Shown: positions 1 to 10,893 of the stretch, in pieces
Layout of the letters: every line of letters begins with the position of its first letter
How positions within the stretch are numbered: position 1 is the stretch's first letter
NCBI GenBank assembly: GCA_013368315.1
Contig: JAACJM010000037.1
Location: 310,001-374,000, forward strand
DNA: 64,000 bases
Source: Tetrapyrgos nigripes
Lineage: Eukaryota > Basidiomycota > Agaricomycetes > Agaricales > Campanellaceae
Direction: 5' to 3'
Notes under the pieces: model-generated
Database searches by the model: none
The model's input: only the letters and a program-made list of their open reading frames with translations
Told to the model about the DNA's origin: nothing
Position numbers and translations under genes: made by a program

Positions 1-1131
1 CCCGATCGTATTTCTAAAACTCCCGAGCTTTCAGTTTTCGTCCGCCTTCTCACCTGACGTTCTCTGCAACACCGCGCCGATCTCGGTGATCTCTCCTCCT
101 CTTCGTCCGACGTACGCATTACTCTCCGAGTCCACGACGAATGTAACGGGTCTGACGTCTTCGGAAGTGACATGTGTACGTGCAAACCGTGGTTGGTGTA
201 TGCAATTGAGGAGTGTATTCGCAGGATGTGCAGGGGAATATGATTAAGAATGGGACGAAGAAGGGTATTGGGGTAGTTATGTACTTCCGAAAAGAAGGGA
301 GGGCGTTGGGAGAGGTGACAAAATACTTGGTGTATAATTTGGGGAAGAGGGAAGGGGATTCGGTGGATAGGTATTTTGCCAATACGGAGATTATTGTTGG
401 AGTGAAAGATATGAGGTGGGTTTTATATTTTCATATGGTTTTTCTTTTCTTTTCTTTCCTTTTAACAGCACCACTTTGCTTCTTTAACACTCTTTACTCA
501 ATGAACGATGCCTCTTCGTCTGTTTTCATGCTTTAGATTCCAAGCCCTCATGCCAGACACCTTACATGGCTCGGTTATCGGCATCAACGGTCGTGGGTCT
601 GTAGGTGCAGACAGGTCCCGGGAAGAAGAGAGGACAAGTGGATAATATGGCGCCAATGAGTGATATGAAGTATGACGCGGTTGTAGGGAGTGGGATTGAG
701 TTGTCTGGCGAGTCTGTTCGTCTGATTTTGTGTCGGTTCCAACTTTCTTTTTTCTTTCCCTTCTGGGGACTTCTCCAACTCGATCTTTTTTGCTTCATGA
801 CGTTTTTCCATTCACTGCATTATCTCTCGTTCTCGCTCCATCGTTTGAATTTAGTTGGATATTTCGCCATTTCATTTTTGCATTTATTTCACTTGCTACT
901 GCTCATTTTATGCTCATTCTTGTGCGCGTATACATACTCTTTTTTATTACTTTTTTAGCGCATATACTCACACCCTTAAACAAAGACCATCTCATCCCAT
1001 CCGACTCTCGTGTTAAAATCAACGCGAAGATCACCAGTGGATATTTCTCTACTCGGAAAGACAGAAAGGAGCTCATGCTGGATGATTTACGGAAGATGGT
1101 TGGGAGAGGTTAGAAGGAGGTTGAACATTGA
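1..1131 (+). pseudogene. URC1: URC1-like GTP cyclohydrolase II, decayed 3' part
   Basis: Fragment of the GTP cyclohydrolase II relative of the fungal uracil catabolism (URC) pathway, cut by the window edge. Frame 1 gives SKTPELSVFVRLLT (about 13-54), then RITLRVHDECNGSDVFGSDM and IEECIRRMC (115-235), typical of the family's metal-binding core. The protein then moves to frame 3 for GVVMYFRKEGRALGEVTKYL (267-415). A GT-AG intron at about 416-536 leads to FQALMPDT, and a further block reads MSDMKYDAVVGSGIE (656-700). After another intron comes PSDSRVKINAKITSGYF, ending VGRG, a TAG at 1111-1113 where the family usually has Trp (TGG to TAG), then KEVEH and TGA at 1129-1131. The stop at 55-57, the frame change near 235, a frame break near 570 and the TAG argue for a pseudogene. 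An unusual intron arrangement could explain some breaks but not all. Confidence 0.5.
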
Positions 1132-2628
1132 ACGTTGAGTTAATGACTCGTATTACACAGCTGTTTTCTACTACAGTATAACATAGAGCGAGTGTTAGGT
1201 TATATTTGCATGTACTAAGAATAAGAATCATTCGTATCGAGCCAAGTATTGTGTGTAAATTTCTACTGACCTCGAAGATTGATGGAATTGCAGATGTTTG
1301 GCCAGGGTTCAACACTCAACATTGGTGGTTGTTGAACGGTGTTTTGGCAGAGAGGGATTGAGCTCAGATGATCAGGTTGAGCGCTGAGAGCTTGAGCTTC
1401 CATTGTCACTGTCAGTGATACCCAAGAATGGTCATGACGCCAACCGACCCAGAACTTGCGAGATATTATTATCTACGCATCCTGGTCAAAATGGCAGTTC
1501 AAAATCATGATTGTGATGCATTGGCCTGTTAATAAGACTGAAAAGAGCAGGATCAGGAGGCGATGGTCCAACAGATAGAAGCGAGTGGATCAGAAGCTTT
1601 TTTCATCCTATCATAGACGGAGACCACAACGCCCTCCACAGATAACCCTCTTACTGCATCATGATTGAATGGTCGGGTATTTTGTCAATGGCTGCTGGTA
1701 CCTATCAGAAGCAACGCATCCGGTTTACTATTGCTACATTACGCTTGGTGAGACTCGTAATGGAAAGTGGTTACGAGGCCCTTTTAAGGGACTCGTTCTT
1801 AGTATAATCTGGGGTGGATGTGTCGGCATCCGGTCTTTTTTGTACCCGCAGCCGGCGCGGCGTTTGCCATCACGCCCTTAGGGCCTTAATTGCCAATCAT
1901 CATTATCCCAACATCATCTTTGCACTGATAAAGCTCAATGGAAACGTACCAATCAAATAACAGCCTCGTTATTGCCATGCAAAGCTGTGGCCCACAATGC
2001 CTTCATGACGAATTTATCTACCGTTACACGCCAAAAACCCTCAGGAATTGACACATAAAATTTGAGCCTTGTAACAGTAACATCCTCGAACTGACGAATA
2101 TTTAGGTTCGTCACCCGTGTAACAGTAATGGTGGGGTGACGAATTCCTGCTACCATATAGGTAGTGGGTTTTACCTCCCAAATGCGGTCGATTTTTCACG
2201 CCAATGCTGTACACATCACATGCTGTTTCCTTGTTGGGAGTGCATTGTCCCACGCTGAACCCCCGGTAAGCTTGTTTTGCAACAAAGAAGCACTTGTCAC
2301 GAGTCCCTTTCCTATAACCGGTGCAAGGCCAGCCCCTGCGGGGTGGCAAAGCCCGCTACCATCAGCGCCGGTGAATCCTCATTAGCCATGGTGTAAGGAA
2401 ACTTAATCAGAAAATGAATAATGTTGGTAATTAAATCTGTAATAGCTAAAAACAAGTTCATCAAATCACCAATGTAGCCTTCCTACTCCCCACAAAAAGT
2501 GATCTGGACTTCAACAGGTCCCATTGCACCAGTAAGGTGTGAGTTATCATTGTTTCCTGTTTCCCCAAGTGTTTTTTGGAAATACCAATGACAACATTGG
2601 CATCAGGCTATTGGAAGTAATAGTGATG
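1132..2628. other. Intergenic, no recognisable gene
   Basis: Only short unconvincing open frames are present. At 1771-1803 a short hairpin (ACGAGGCCCTTTTAAGGGACTCGT core) recurs almost unchanged at 34981-35011; it resembles the two ends of the repeat family at 6767-7204 and 32706-32952 brought together. A stretch at 2035-2160 carries several TGACGAA and GTAACAGTAA motifs, without a clear element structure. Confidence 0.5.
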
Positions 2629-2893
2629 TTTGAAATGTGTCTGATAGTTCACGTACAGCTCTCAAAACAGCAGAGAGGATCGAGGAGCACAAATAAGCTC
2701 CAAATAGGAAAGGAACATGTGGCAAGCACTTCTTTATTGCAAAACAGGCTTACCAGGTGTTCAGCATGGGACAACACACACCCAAAAAGGAAAGCAGCAC
2801 GTGATGCATGCTGCTTTCCAGGACTTATTGCACTCCCATCAATCCTCTCTGCTGTTTTGAGAGCTGTACATCAACTATCAGACACATTTCAAA
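2629..2893. repeat. Palindromic MITE-like element
   Basis: The left arm (about 2629-2683, TTTGAAATGTGTCTGATAG onward) returns in reverse complement at about 2838-2893. The arms match over roughly 50 bp with a few differences, including the motif CAGCTCTCAAAACAGCAGAG. A non-coding centre of about 150 bp separates them. It has the size and structure of a non-autonomous DNA transposon. I found no convincing target duplication, so the exact ends are approximate. Confidence 0.65.
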
Positions 2894-3925
2894 TGTCTGT
2901 ATTCCTTCTGATCCTGCAGTGAACCCTTCTCCTTTTTTTTGTGTCTGTGCTGTTCTGTTCCCCTTTTTAGGATGACACTTTCTCATGAAATCAAGCTGCC
3001 CATTCAACAGCTCTTCCACTGTTTAATCCTTTCCTTCCCCCTGTTTCTATCAATATGCTGAAACATTCCAATCGTCAGTTATAAACTCGCCCTGCTCAGG
3101 TACTCTTGTTCCTTTCCTTCTTCAGCTGCTCCTTGATGTTGTCTGTGTCAGTGTGGATCAAAGGGTTCCTCGTTCCTAGCTATGTTTGTGACTTCTGCCT
3201 GTTGACCTCAACACTCTCTCTTTCACCAAAACTCTAGACTACAGTGGTGACTCCACATTGGATTCCTCAACCTTCTGGGCATCTGTAACCATTCAAGTTT
3301 CCAGTGAGATGGTTGCTACATCCCTCCCCTTCAAGGTCATTTCTGATGGATTCTCCACTGTCAGTGTTGTATTGGCTTCTGATATTCAGTCTGCTTTACA
3401 GCAAATGTTGAAACCTCATCTCTCTGATGCTCTCAGCTATTATCCTCAGTCCTCCCTGATCCTGTTTCCATCCAGCTACACTTTCCTGTCAGGTTCTGCA
3501 GGCAGCAGTGTTCAATCTGCCCCAGTTTTCTTGCCTGGTGATGGTCTTAACCAATCTAGTAAGTTGTTTGCATTACTCCTTTTGATGACTTCTTACTTGG
3601 CACAGTGTCCTCTGACTCTATGCAAATGTTTAGTTTATTGATTAAAATGGTACAGTATATGGAGTCTGCTAGAACGTGCGTCAATTTTGGCAGTTATTAG
3701 TTATAAACCCCAAAAAAGGAAATCAGGTACTTGCGCATCTTTTACATTCCTCTGTCGTTCCTCTGCATGTTTTTGTTGTCCATATTCTGCATTCATAGTA
3801 CTCATGCCAGCTGACAAAGTACTCACAGCCCATTCTTATCCTCAGACAATAGTCAAAAACCACTCAGAAGAACTAGATTGCTCGGCAATTGCTGTAGCGC
3901 ACTGCTACAAGCGACACGACTTATA
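2894..3925. other. Unassigned region with one Ser/Leu-rich open frame
   Basis: A 127-codon open frame lies at 3258-3641 (+). Its product is rich in Ser and Leu with no motif I recognise, and no convincing splice sites or neighbours support it as a gene. The rest is short-ORF DNA. It may be the eroded interior of an older mobile element, since inverted-repeat elements flank it on both sides. Confidence 0.35.
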
Positions 3926-4205
3926 CTGTACTATTTTGACCAAGTGTTCATATAATGTGTAACACACCCCCCATGAACACTGATGATTTTGGATATATTA
4001 ATGCATATGAACCCCTTCTGAACACCTGGTTGATGGATCTTGCAACGCTTTTGTGGCCCCTAGAGGCTCTAAAAGGCATTTTTCGGGGGTGGCCTTTGGC
4101 AGCCTAGCATCTCGTAACGTGTAACGCCCTCGCACAAACATGTAACCCAGTCAGAGGATCAAGTAACACACCAAAGTGGCCAAACACTTGGTCAAAATAC
4201 TACAG
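3926..4205. repeat. 280-bp MITE with TA target duplication
   Basis: The terminal inverted repeats are CTGTACTATTTTGACCAAG on the left and CTGTAGTATTTTGACCAAG (reverse complement of the right end), with one mismatch in about 23 bp. Each end is flanked by TA (3924-3925 and 4206-4207). TA duplication is the signature of Tc1/mariner and some PIF-like transposases. No coding capacity is present, so it must have been moved in trans. Confidence 0.7.
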
Positions 4206-4281
4206 TAGCTCAAGAGCTTTCAGACTTCTTTGTGCCAGAATAACTCCCCCGAATGTATAGAATGGTAAATCCACATCCTAC

Positions 4282-4941
4282 TCACAGCAGGGCACAGACA
4301 TATTTGCCTGCCATTTTTGCGGACTCTTAAATGACAGATAGTTCACACCATTTTGAGCAAGATGAAATCAAGTGTATTTGCTGCTGAAAACTGGATCACA
4401 AATGCTCAAATTATGTGCTTACATTTTTCCATGCTAAACCTTTATTAATTTGTGAGAAAATGCACCAAAAGGTACAATCAGTATTTGTGTGCCAGATTCC
4501 AGTGAGTAAAAGGAAGTTCTTTTGTGAGAAAAGGCACCAAAAAGTATGATCAGTATTTGTGTGCTGGATTCCGGTGAGTAAAAGGAAAAGTAATTTGGAC
4601 ACAGTATTGAATCTGGCACACAAATACTGATCATACTTTTTGGCGCATTTTCTCACAAATGAACTTCCTTTTATTTGCCAGAATCTGGCATACAAATACT
4701 GAGTGTACCTTTTGACACATTTTCTCACAAAAGAAAATTCTAGTACTACATGCTTTCCTTTTTTGATCACAAATGAATAAAGGTTTAGCATGGAAAAACT
4801 TAAGCACATGATTTGAGCATTTGTGACCCAGTTTTCAGCAGCAAATACGCTTGATTTTATCTTGCTCAAAATGGTGTGAACTATCTGTCATTTAAGAGTC
4901 TGCAAAAATGGCAGGCAAATATGGTCTGCGCCCCGCTGTGA
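4282..4941. repeat. Long palindromic element with internal repeats
   Basis: About 660 bp folding back on itself. The ends read TCACAGCAGGGCACAGAC on the left and, in reverse complement, TCACAGCGGGGCGCAGACC on the right; the arms continue through the ATTTGCCTGCCATTTTTGC block and the AAACCTTTATTAATTTGTGA block. The centre holds three to four direct and inverted copies of a unit of about 70 bp containing CAGTATTTGTGTGCCAGATT. The 152-codon frame on the minus strand (4411-4869) is a by-product of these repeats and encodes duplicated peptides only. No clear target duplication was found. Confidence 0.7.
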
Positions 4942-6057
4942 CTCGTAGTCAAAATCCTGAGAACCCCACAGGAACATTGTAAACTTGTTGCAAACTCAGA
5001 AGGTCAGCTCACGTGTATTTTGTTTTTTTGAGGCTAATCGCTTGATACACTCATCCATCCAGAATGGGTCAGACAACTTAAACTTGCTCATGCAGAGGTT
5101 TAGCTAAGACATGACCCCACAAAAAAAACATGATGGGGCCGAGTGGGAATTTTTGATGACGGACGCAAGGAGTACAGCCAGAATGTAAATAAGTACTATG
5201 AAGGATAGTAAGAGATGAATAGCAAATAGACAATGCATGAGCACTTTCTCCAAGCTTGTGTATGATGTCAGGGTGAAAAACCTGGCCCCTATTCAGGCGT
5301 AACTGCACTGTGCCTATGAAGGTCTTAGCTGGGCTCAGGTAAAAACCCACACTGCATGGGGAGTGACCCCACCACACCAACATCACTGAAAGATCTTGCC
5401 TGTCAGGTAGGAGAAATCAAAAAGAAAAATGAAACCATGGTCATTGAGAAATGATTGTGGGAGTGGAGTGAAAGGGGCAAAGTTAGATAGTGTCTGAAGG
5501 CGCATAGTCAGTGATAGATCAGGGTGAGTTAAGTAATACCTTGTGTGAGGCAAGGGAAATGTAGGGTGGGAAGGAGAACCTCATGGAGGTGGAAGATGGG
5601 TGGAGGAGCCCTCCAGTCTATCTGAGTATAGATGGAGGGAAGGAGCCTTGATCTCACCACCTCCGTCAACATGAATCACAGATGTGCAAGGAAGGATTGG
5701 AGCCTTGTAGTTGTACAAGGAAGAGAGAGTGGGTGATGGATTGGGGATGGAGGGTGGGTAAGAAAGGAAAAAACAAGAAAGGATAAAAATGATCTGAGAG
5801 TCCTCAGAGTGCGAAACAATGAGAGTAAGGACATTCAACCTCGCTGCTTGTAGATATATCATTGTATGAAACAAGTAGCACAGTTTGATCATTGAAACCC
5901 AATATGATACACTTCTCCTAAAACTGCCGGAAATGAAACTCAGAGTCCATTATGATCCATTGTTGTTCCACTGCACGATTAGATTACATTAAATATAAAT
6001 CTTTAACCATGATTTATTACTAATAACTGGCTGACCACCAAAATCAACGCAGCTACT
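4942..6057. other. Intergenic, no recognisable gene
   Basis: Short open frames only (for example about 100 codons at 5581-5892, minus strand), none with recognisable motifs. No RNA gene or clear repeat was seen. Confidence 0.4.
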
Positions 6058-6065
6058 ACAGGACA

Positions 6066-6752
6066 ATACCGCACTCAGGAGGGGCAAGCTTGATTTTTCG
6101 ATTTTGATCTTTGATCCGGACTTTGGGTAAGGGATATATCCAATGCATGTGGCCATGTGTCAACATCTCCAGAGTCCTCCTCATGTCATTTCCTCCTCCC
6201 ATACTTTGGGGGCATGACAAAGGCTATGACAAGGGATGAGAGACCTCATTCGTAAATCCGATCGGCAATGAGGAAGAGGGGTCAACTTGCCAATTAGGAA
6301 GGGCAGATATCCCATGCTATTTCTTTGCCTTGCAAGCCACTTCAGAGCAGGCTCTGGTGATGAAAAGGTCTACTACTAAGCTATACAATTTCCAGCAATA
6401 ATAGTGTACAATCAAGAACATAAGTGTATGGTTGATAGCATGCACTACTCACTGGCCAATCTTGCAACGCTATTGTTCAGGTTTGCGAGAGGTCAGGTAA
6501 GCATGATTACGCAAACAGCCAATGGTCTGCAGAGTTTACCCTGCAAGCTTAGTTCATGACTTTCAATGGTTCGCTGACCAACCGCTCTTTGTACTTAGTC
6601 ATAGCCTTCCTCATGACCTCTCCAAGGTGAGACAACATGAGGACACTAGAGATGTCAATGCACAGCCACATGCATCAGATATATCCCTTATCCGAAGTCC
6701 AGATCAAATATCAAAAATCGAAAAATCAAGCTTGCCCCTCCCGAGTGCGGTA
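6066..6752. repeat. Palindromic element flanked by ACAGGAC direct repeat
   Basis: The left arm begins TACCGCACTCAGGAGGGGCA (6067) and the right arm, in reverse complement, TACCGCACTCGGGAGGGGCA. The arms extend for about 170 bp each with scattered differences, through blocks such as AAGGGATATATC and GCATGTGGC. Direct repeats ACAGGACA (6058-6065) and ACAGGACT (6753-6760) flank it, matching 7 of 8, which suggests an 8-bp target duplication of the hAT type. It is non-coding and, by arm divergence, older than the retrotransposons in this window. Confidence 0.7.
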
Positions 6753-6766
6753 ACAGGACTAGTTTT

Positions 6767-7204
6767 GACTGGGGTAAAAAGCCATCGCTTCGCATGGCAA
6801 GCTACGAGGCCTGTTCAATAAAGCCAAAATTTCACTCTTATATTGACTACGCTGCAGCTGCTGAGAGAAGGAGAGCTAAAACAACGAAAGAGGATTTGAA
6901 GACAAGAATTATGAGGTTTGTACTTGATGGGAATGCAAGCTTGTCAGCGCTGGCAGTGAAAACGAGAGAGTCGACACGCTGCCAGCTGGCATGAGGTTTG
7001 CATGACGTTGTGGTTGTCGATAGAAAGGCCTCGCGTTGGTCCGAGGAAGCCGTGAACAACGTCATGGGTCTTTGATGGGTCTCGACCGTGATTCCATATG
7101 AGCGCCTAATGAGCGCCAACGAACAGGGGTGGGAGTTTGAACCCGTGGAAAAGATCTGGGAGGTCGCTACGACATAAATTAACTCAGCCTAAAGGCCTCG
7201 TAAT
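6767..7204. repeat. Dispersed repeat, copy A (GACTGGGG...CCTCGTAA family)
   Basis: It starts GACTGGGGTAAAAAGCCATC with a nearby GGCAAGCTACGAGGCC and ends GACATAAATTAACTCAGCCT followed by GGCCTCGTAA. The same ends, with a different interior length, occur at 32706-32952. The TACGAGGCC and GGCCTCGTA motifs form a short inverted pair near the ends. A short open frame inside (6794-6994) encodes nothing recognisable. Probably a non-autonomous DNA element. Confidence 0.55.
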
Positions 7205-7499
7205 ACACATCCTTGAAATTATTTGTTGGTTCTCTAGGTAGTGTATGGTACAGTATGTCCACTATAATCATGATAAACTACACGCAATTTCGTACAGACG
7301 TCGTACAGTAAATAGTCCTCAAGCCTAGGTCGAATCAGTGGGGGCTTCGTGTGCAGGTGGTTTGCTCCCAGCATGAATACTGCCTTTTCTCGCTCGTTGG
7401 AAGTTGGACAAAATCGTTGGGAGCAGTAGTTTCTAAATATGTCATGGCAAAGAAAAGGAAAGGAAAAGTGCGGATTGAGTACCGAAGCTAAATAATAAA

Positions 7500-8845
7500 C
7501 TATACCCTACTCACCCTCACAACTTTACCAATTTCGTCCTTGAATGGGATTTGTTCAACTGGTACGTTTGGCATCATGAAAGGCCAGGTGGTGCCCCACT
7601 CGAAGATGAGCAAGAGTACACCAAAGTATTGTCGGCTAGAAGACGCAGAAGTTGAATATCATTCATCGCAGAATCCATCACCGTAAACTCACCCTTTCTT
7701 AAATTTCTCCTGCCATGTTGCGTCATCAGAAGCGCTGTGCATGAAATTATGTTTAACGCCCTAGCCTCGGCCGAGAATAGTGAGAATACTCACGAAAAGA
7801 ACTAAGAAAGAGATATGTAAGCCAAATTCACTCATTAAGAGCAAAATGTTTACGAACCTGGTCAATATCAACATCCTGGATCCAGTCTATACGGTCATAT
7901 TGACCCCAGTTCTTGCCCCATCGAGTTCTTTCCATGTTGCTAACGTTGATAGGCAGAGTAGTGTCTGTAGGGACCCAAGCATCCCCAGTTGGGTAGCTGA
8001 AGATCGCATGGAGAGCATAGGCTGCGTATTTGGAATTCTTCTCGTCCAATCCCAAAACGATAAGGCCTTTCGTAGTGTCAGCGACATTGACGACACCGTT
8101 TCCATCTGTGTCGAAAAAGGTAGGCACCTGAGATGAAAACCGATAAAAGGATGCGTCAGTAGTGAAGTCATCAACGATACTCCAAGATAGTGATACGCAC
8201 CTTCCCGCTCATATTCAATGCTTTCATAGCCATTGCACCAACCTCTTTCACAGCAGCAACCAACAATCCATTAATAGCTTCCACGCCCTCACCCAACTTA
8301 TCGAAAGCCTCTATCGATTTCAACCCACTCGCAATAGGCTCAAACACCTTCCCACTCGTCTCCGCAGCAGTATTGACTATCCCGCCAATGGCAGTCCCAG
8401 CCAAATCTACAGTTCCACCAACGACATTCGTACCCATGTCTAAACCAGACTTGGCTACCGTCTGGCTGATGGAAGCACCAGCTCGAGCAGCGTCTGATGC
8501 GAGCTGAGCTCCACCTTTGGCGAGGTCTGTAGTAAAATTGACACCGGATTGGACACCGGTCTGAGCGTAGTTCGAGGTAGAGGTGAAACCAGTCTGGACG
8601 GTGTTACCGACTGATTTTCCAGCGTTGGTGAAACCTGACATGAAACCACTTCCGGATTGAGATGAAGAGGACTCTTGATTCGAGCTCGGAGACTGTGGTG
8701 GTTGGACTTGCCCTTGAGAGGAACGAGACTCAGTATCTTGGGTTTTCTTCTTCTCTGCTTGTTCTCCCTTGGACGCATCCTGTGGACTGATGATGTTCTT
8801 GGCCGTGTTGACTACACCACCTAAAGAGTTCGTGACGAAAGACAT
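7500..8845 (-). CDS. Caleosin-like lipid-droplet protein
   Basis: Five exons on the minus strand: 8845-8201, 8127-7858, 7801-7794 (8-nt micro-exon), 7734-7693 and 7635-7500, all with GT-AG introns and consistent phase, giving about 366 residues. Residues 1-215 are Ser/Gly/Ala/Thr/Val-rich, with repeated amphipathic segments that could lie on a lipid surface. Residues from about 216 match the caleosin core: FFDTDGNGVVNVADT (an EF-hand-type calcium loop), LHAIFSYPT, WVPTDTTLPI, then NMERTRWG. The C-terminal exon adds a hydrophobic FGVLLLIFEWGTTWPFMM stretch. Caleosins bind calcium on lipid bodies and some act as haem peroxygenases; activity here is inferred, not shown. The second His of the usual haem pair was not located. 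A TATATAA motif lies about 50 bp upstream (8898-8892). The long N-terminal extension is unusual. Family confidence is good; exon 5 may continue into another exon. Confidence 0.75.
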
Positions 8846-9061
8846 TATGGAAAGAGTATGAGGGTGGACACAATAACATATACCTATAGGGTTATATACT
8901 CGTATGTTGGAGCGGTAATGTCATGGTCGCCACTGAGCATACAATGACGTTGAAAGCGCAAGGCCAACACCAGGCAGTGCCTGAATTTGAAATCTCGTCG
9001 GCACAACGGCACTGATGAGTCTTCCGCTGAACCTGAAACATCAGTAAAATAACACGTTTAT

Positions 9062-9523
9062 TCTTATTTTAAAGTGACTTTACAAAGGTCTAATCATCGA
9101 AGTGAGTAACTACTCCAATTTCTTTTCTTTTTTCTCTCAACGCTCCGCGCGTAGGACCTCATTGCTGTCCGTTCATTACCTCCGTGGGTTCAAAGGTTGA
9201 CGCCTCAGGGCTACAAACTTATTATGACTCCGTGGCGCCAATACACGTCTCCGTGACTTCCACAGCACTCATACTTGTTAGAACTTTTCTTTCAAGTATC
9301 ATATTTTTATGTATCACATTTCTTGCATCCTTATTTCCTTACATGTTTTACCTCACATTTGATTTTTTAGTTTATAGTACTTAATATGCCCAAGAGACTC
9401 ATTCACTATTCATCCTTCTCCATCTCATCACTGATTCACGAGTCTCTTGGGTAAGTTTATTCATCCTTCTCATACATATCACTAATTCACGAGTCTTGAT
9501 AGTTATATCCAGTCTTTGAGTTA
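9062..9523 (+). repeat. Ngaro split direct repeat A1
   Basis: A 462-bp left terminal repeat beginning TCTTATTTTAAAGTGACTTT and matching A2 at 13924-14385, apart from A versus C at 9229/14091 or thereabouts (TATGACTCC versus TATGCCTCC). The 66-codon open frame inside it recurs in A2 and is not regarded as a gene. Confidence 0.92.
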
Positions 9524-9551
9524 TATCTTAACATCGCTTCGCTCATCCTTT

Positions 9552-10880
9552 ATGTCTGGCCGTGGCACTCCCACTTTGCAGTCTGCCGCCGATAATCTCA
9601 CTTCTCGCGTTGAAAGTTTGGACCAGCAAGCTCAATCCATCGTTGATACCACACCCAATGTCCAAACTCAGCCTACTGGAGCGGCTTCAGGATCGTCCTC
9701 GACCGAGTCTGGAGGAACGGCTTCAGGATCATCCTCTGCCCCCGTCGACCGCCAATGCTCCGAACAGTGCATGGACCAGATCAAACGATTTGAATCTGGA
9801 GACGCATCCAAATTCGATGCTTGCACCCGAATTCAGAGAATCCTTAATCAGTTCATGCCAGGGTCAAACGTGGCACAGCAACGACAAAAGACTTACGAAA
9901 TGTACTTCGGTCTCCTTGACCAAGCCGACAGAACCCTCAGGTCAGCTGAAAGCTCTGGTGCACGTCTCACCAAGTCTAGCGAGTCAAAGAAGCGAGGTCA
10001 TAAGGATGAAGATGAAAGTGGATCTGATGGAGAGGGAGATTCAGTTGCTGAAAGTGATGACGAGGGGAACTATGTCGTTAAGGAGAAAGTTGACAGAAGG
10101 CTACTCGCATGGAAGTGGGCAGATGGGGAAGGACCTCCGAGCACATTTCTCACGAAATCTAACTTGGAGAAGACTCGACTCACCTACGCAAACTGGCTCC
10201 GAGATCCCTGACTTGTCAAAGCCTCGGCCTTCAGTCACATCGACCGACCCGAATTCCCGGATTCCGAATGGACCAACCTCTTTAAAGGAAGGTTCATCGA
10301 CTTCGACTCCATCCTCACAAGCCTCAGTACCATCGAATGCGATGACAAAGGAACTTTCAAGGTTGGAGGAGGTGAATTCCGAATTTCAGGGGCCAAGACA
10401 GCTTCTAGAAAAGTCAAAACTCATGGTGATTGGACGATCGCAAGCGGGGCATACCTCGAGGTTATCCAGTTCGCATTGCCGTGGAAGGAAGGAGAGTTCA
10501 GGGTTTACTCGAAACACATCAACAGTTTATTCAAATCACTTGTGGATACATCCCAACATATCAACGTCGAAGCTGTCCGTCAACGAGTTGCCAACACCAA
10601 CAAAATCCTCTTGTCCGACACTATCCAATTCGCTGACCTTTACCTCCATTGGGTCATCAATGTCCCCCCACCTGCCTCTCGGAACCAACCATCTTACTCC
10701 TCTCCTTTCAGACCCAATCCAGCGCAACGCAGGCGATTCAACTTCACAGCCGATGTGTGCCACAACTGGAATGACAGTAAATGTACCAAGCAGGCCAGGG
10801 ATTGCAACTGGATCCACGTCTGTTCCAATTGCCGAAGTGGATCCCACACCAAAGACAAGTGCGACTCAGGAAAGAAGTGA
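9552..10880 (+). pseudogene. Ngaro gag-like protein, one in-frame TGA
   Basis: Frame 3 runs from ATG 9552 to TGA 10878-10880 (about 442 codons), broken once by TGA at 10209-10211 after the residues NWLRDP. The N-terminal part is Ser/Thr/Gln-rich with an acidic stretch (DEDESGSDGEGDS). The C-terminal part carries Cys/His zinc-binding motifs, CHNWNDSKC followed by CNWIHVCSNC and HTKDKC, typical of nucleic-acid-binding gag ends. The TGA is followed by C (TGACTT), a context known to favour leaky termination, so readthrough is possible as well as mutation. The protein would package element RNA in cytoplasmic particles, inferred from position and motifs. Confidence 0.7.
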
Positions 10881-10893
10881 GAAGAGCTGGGTA

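Noticed and set aside
4411..4869. 152-codon minus-strand open frame
   Set aside because: It encodes only peptides duplicated by the internal repeats of a palindromic element.
9184..9384. 66-codon open frame, repeated at 14046-14246
   Set aside because: It lies entirely within the Ngaro A repeats and has no protein-like conservation beyond the repeat itself.
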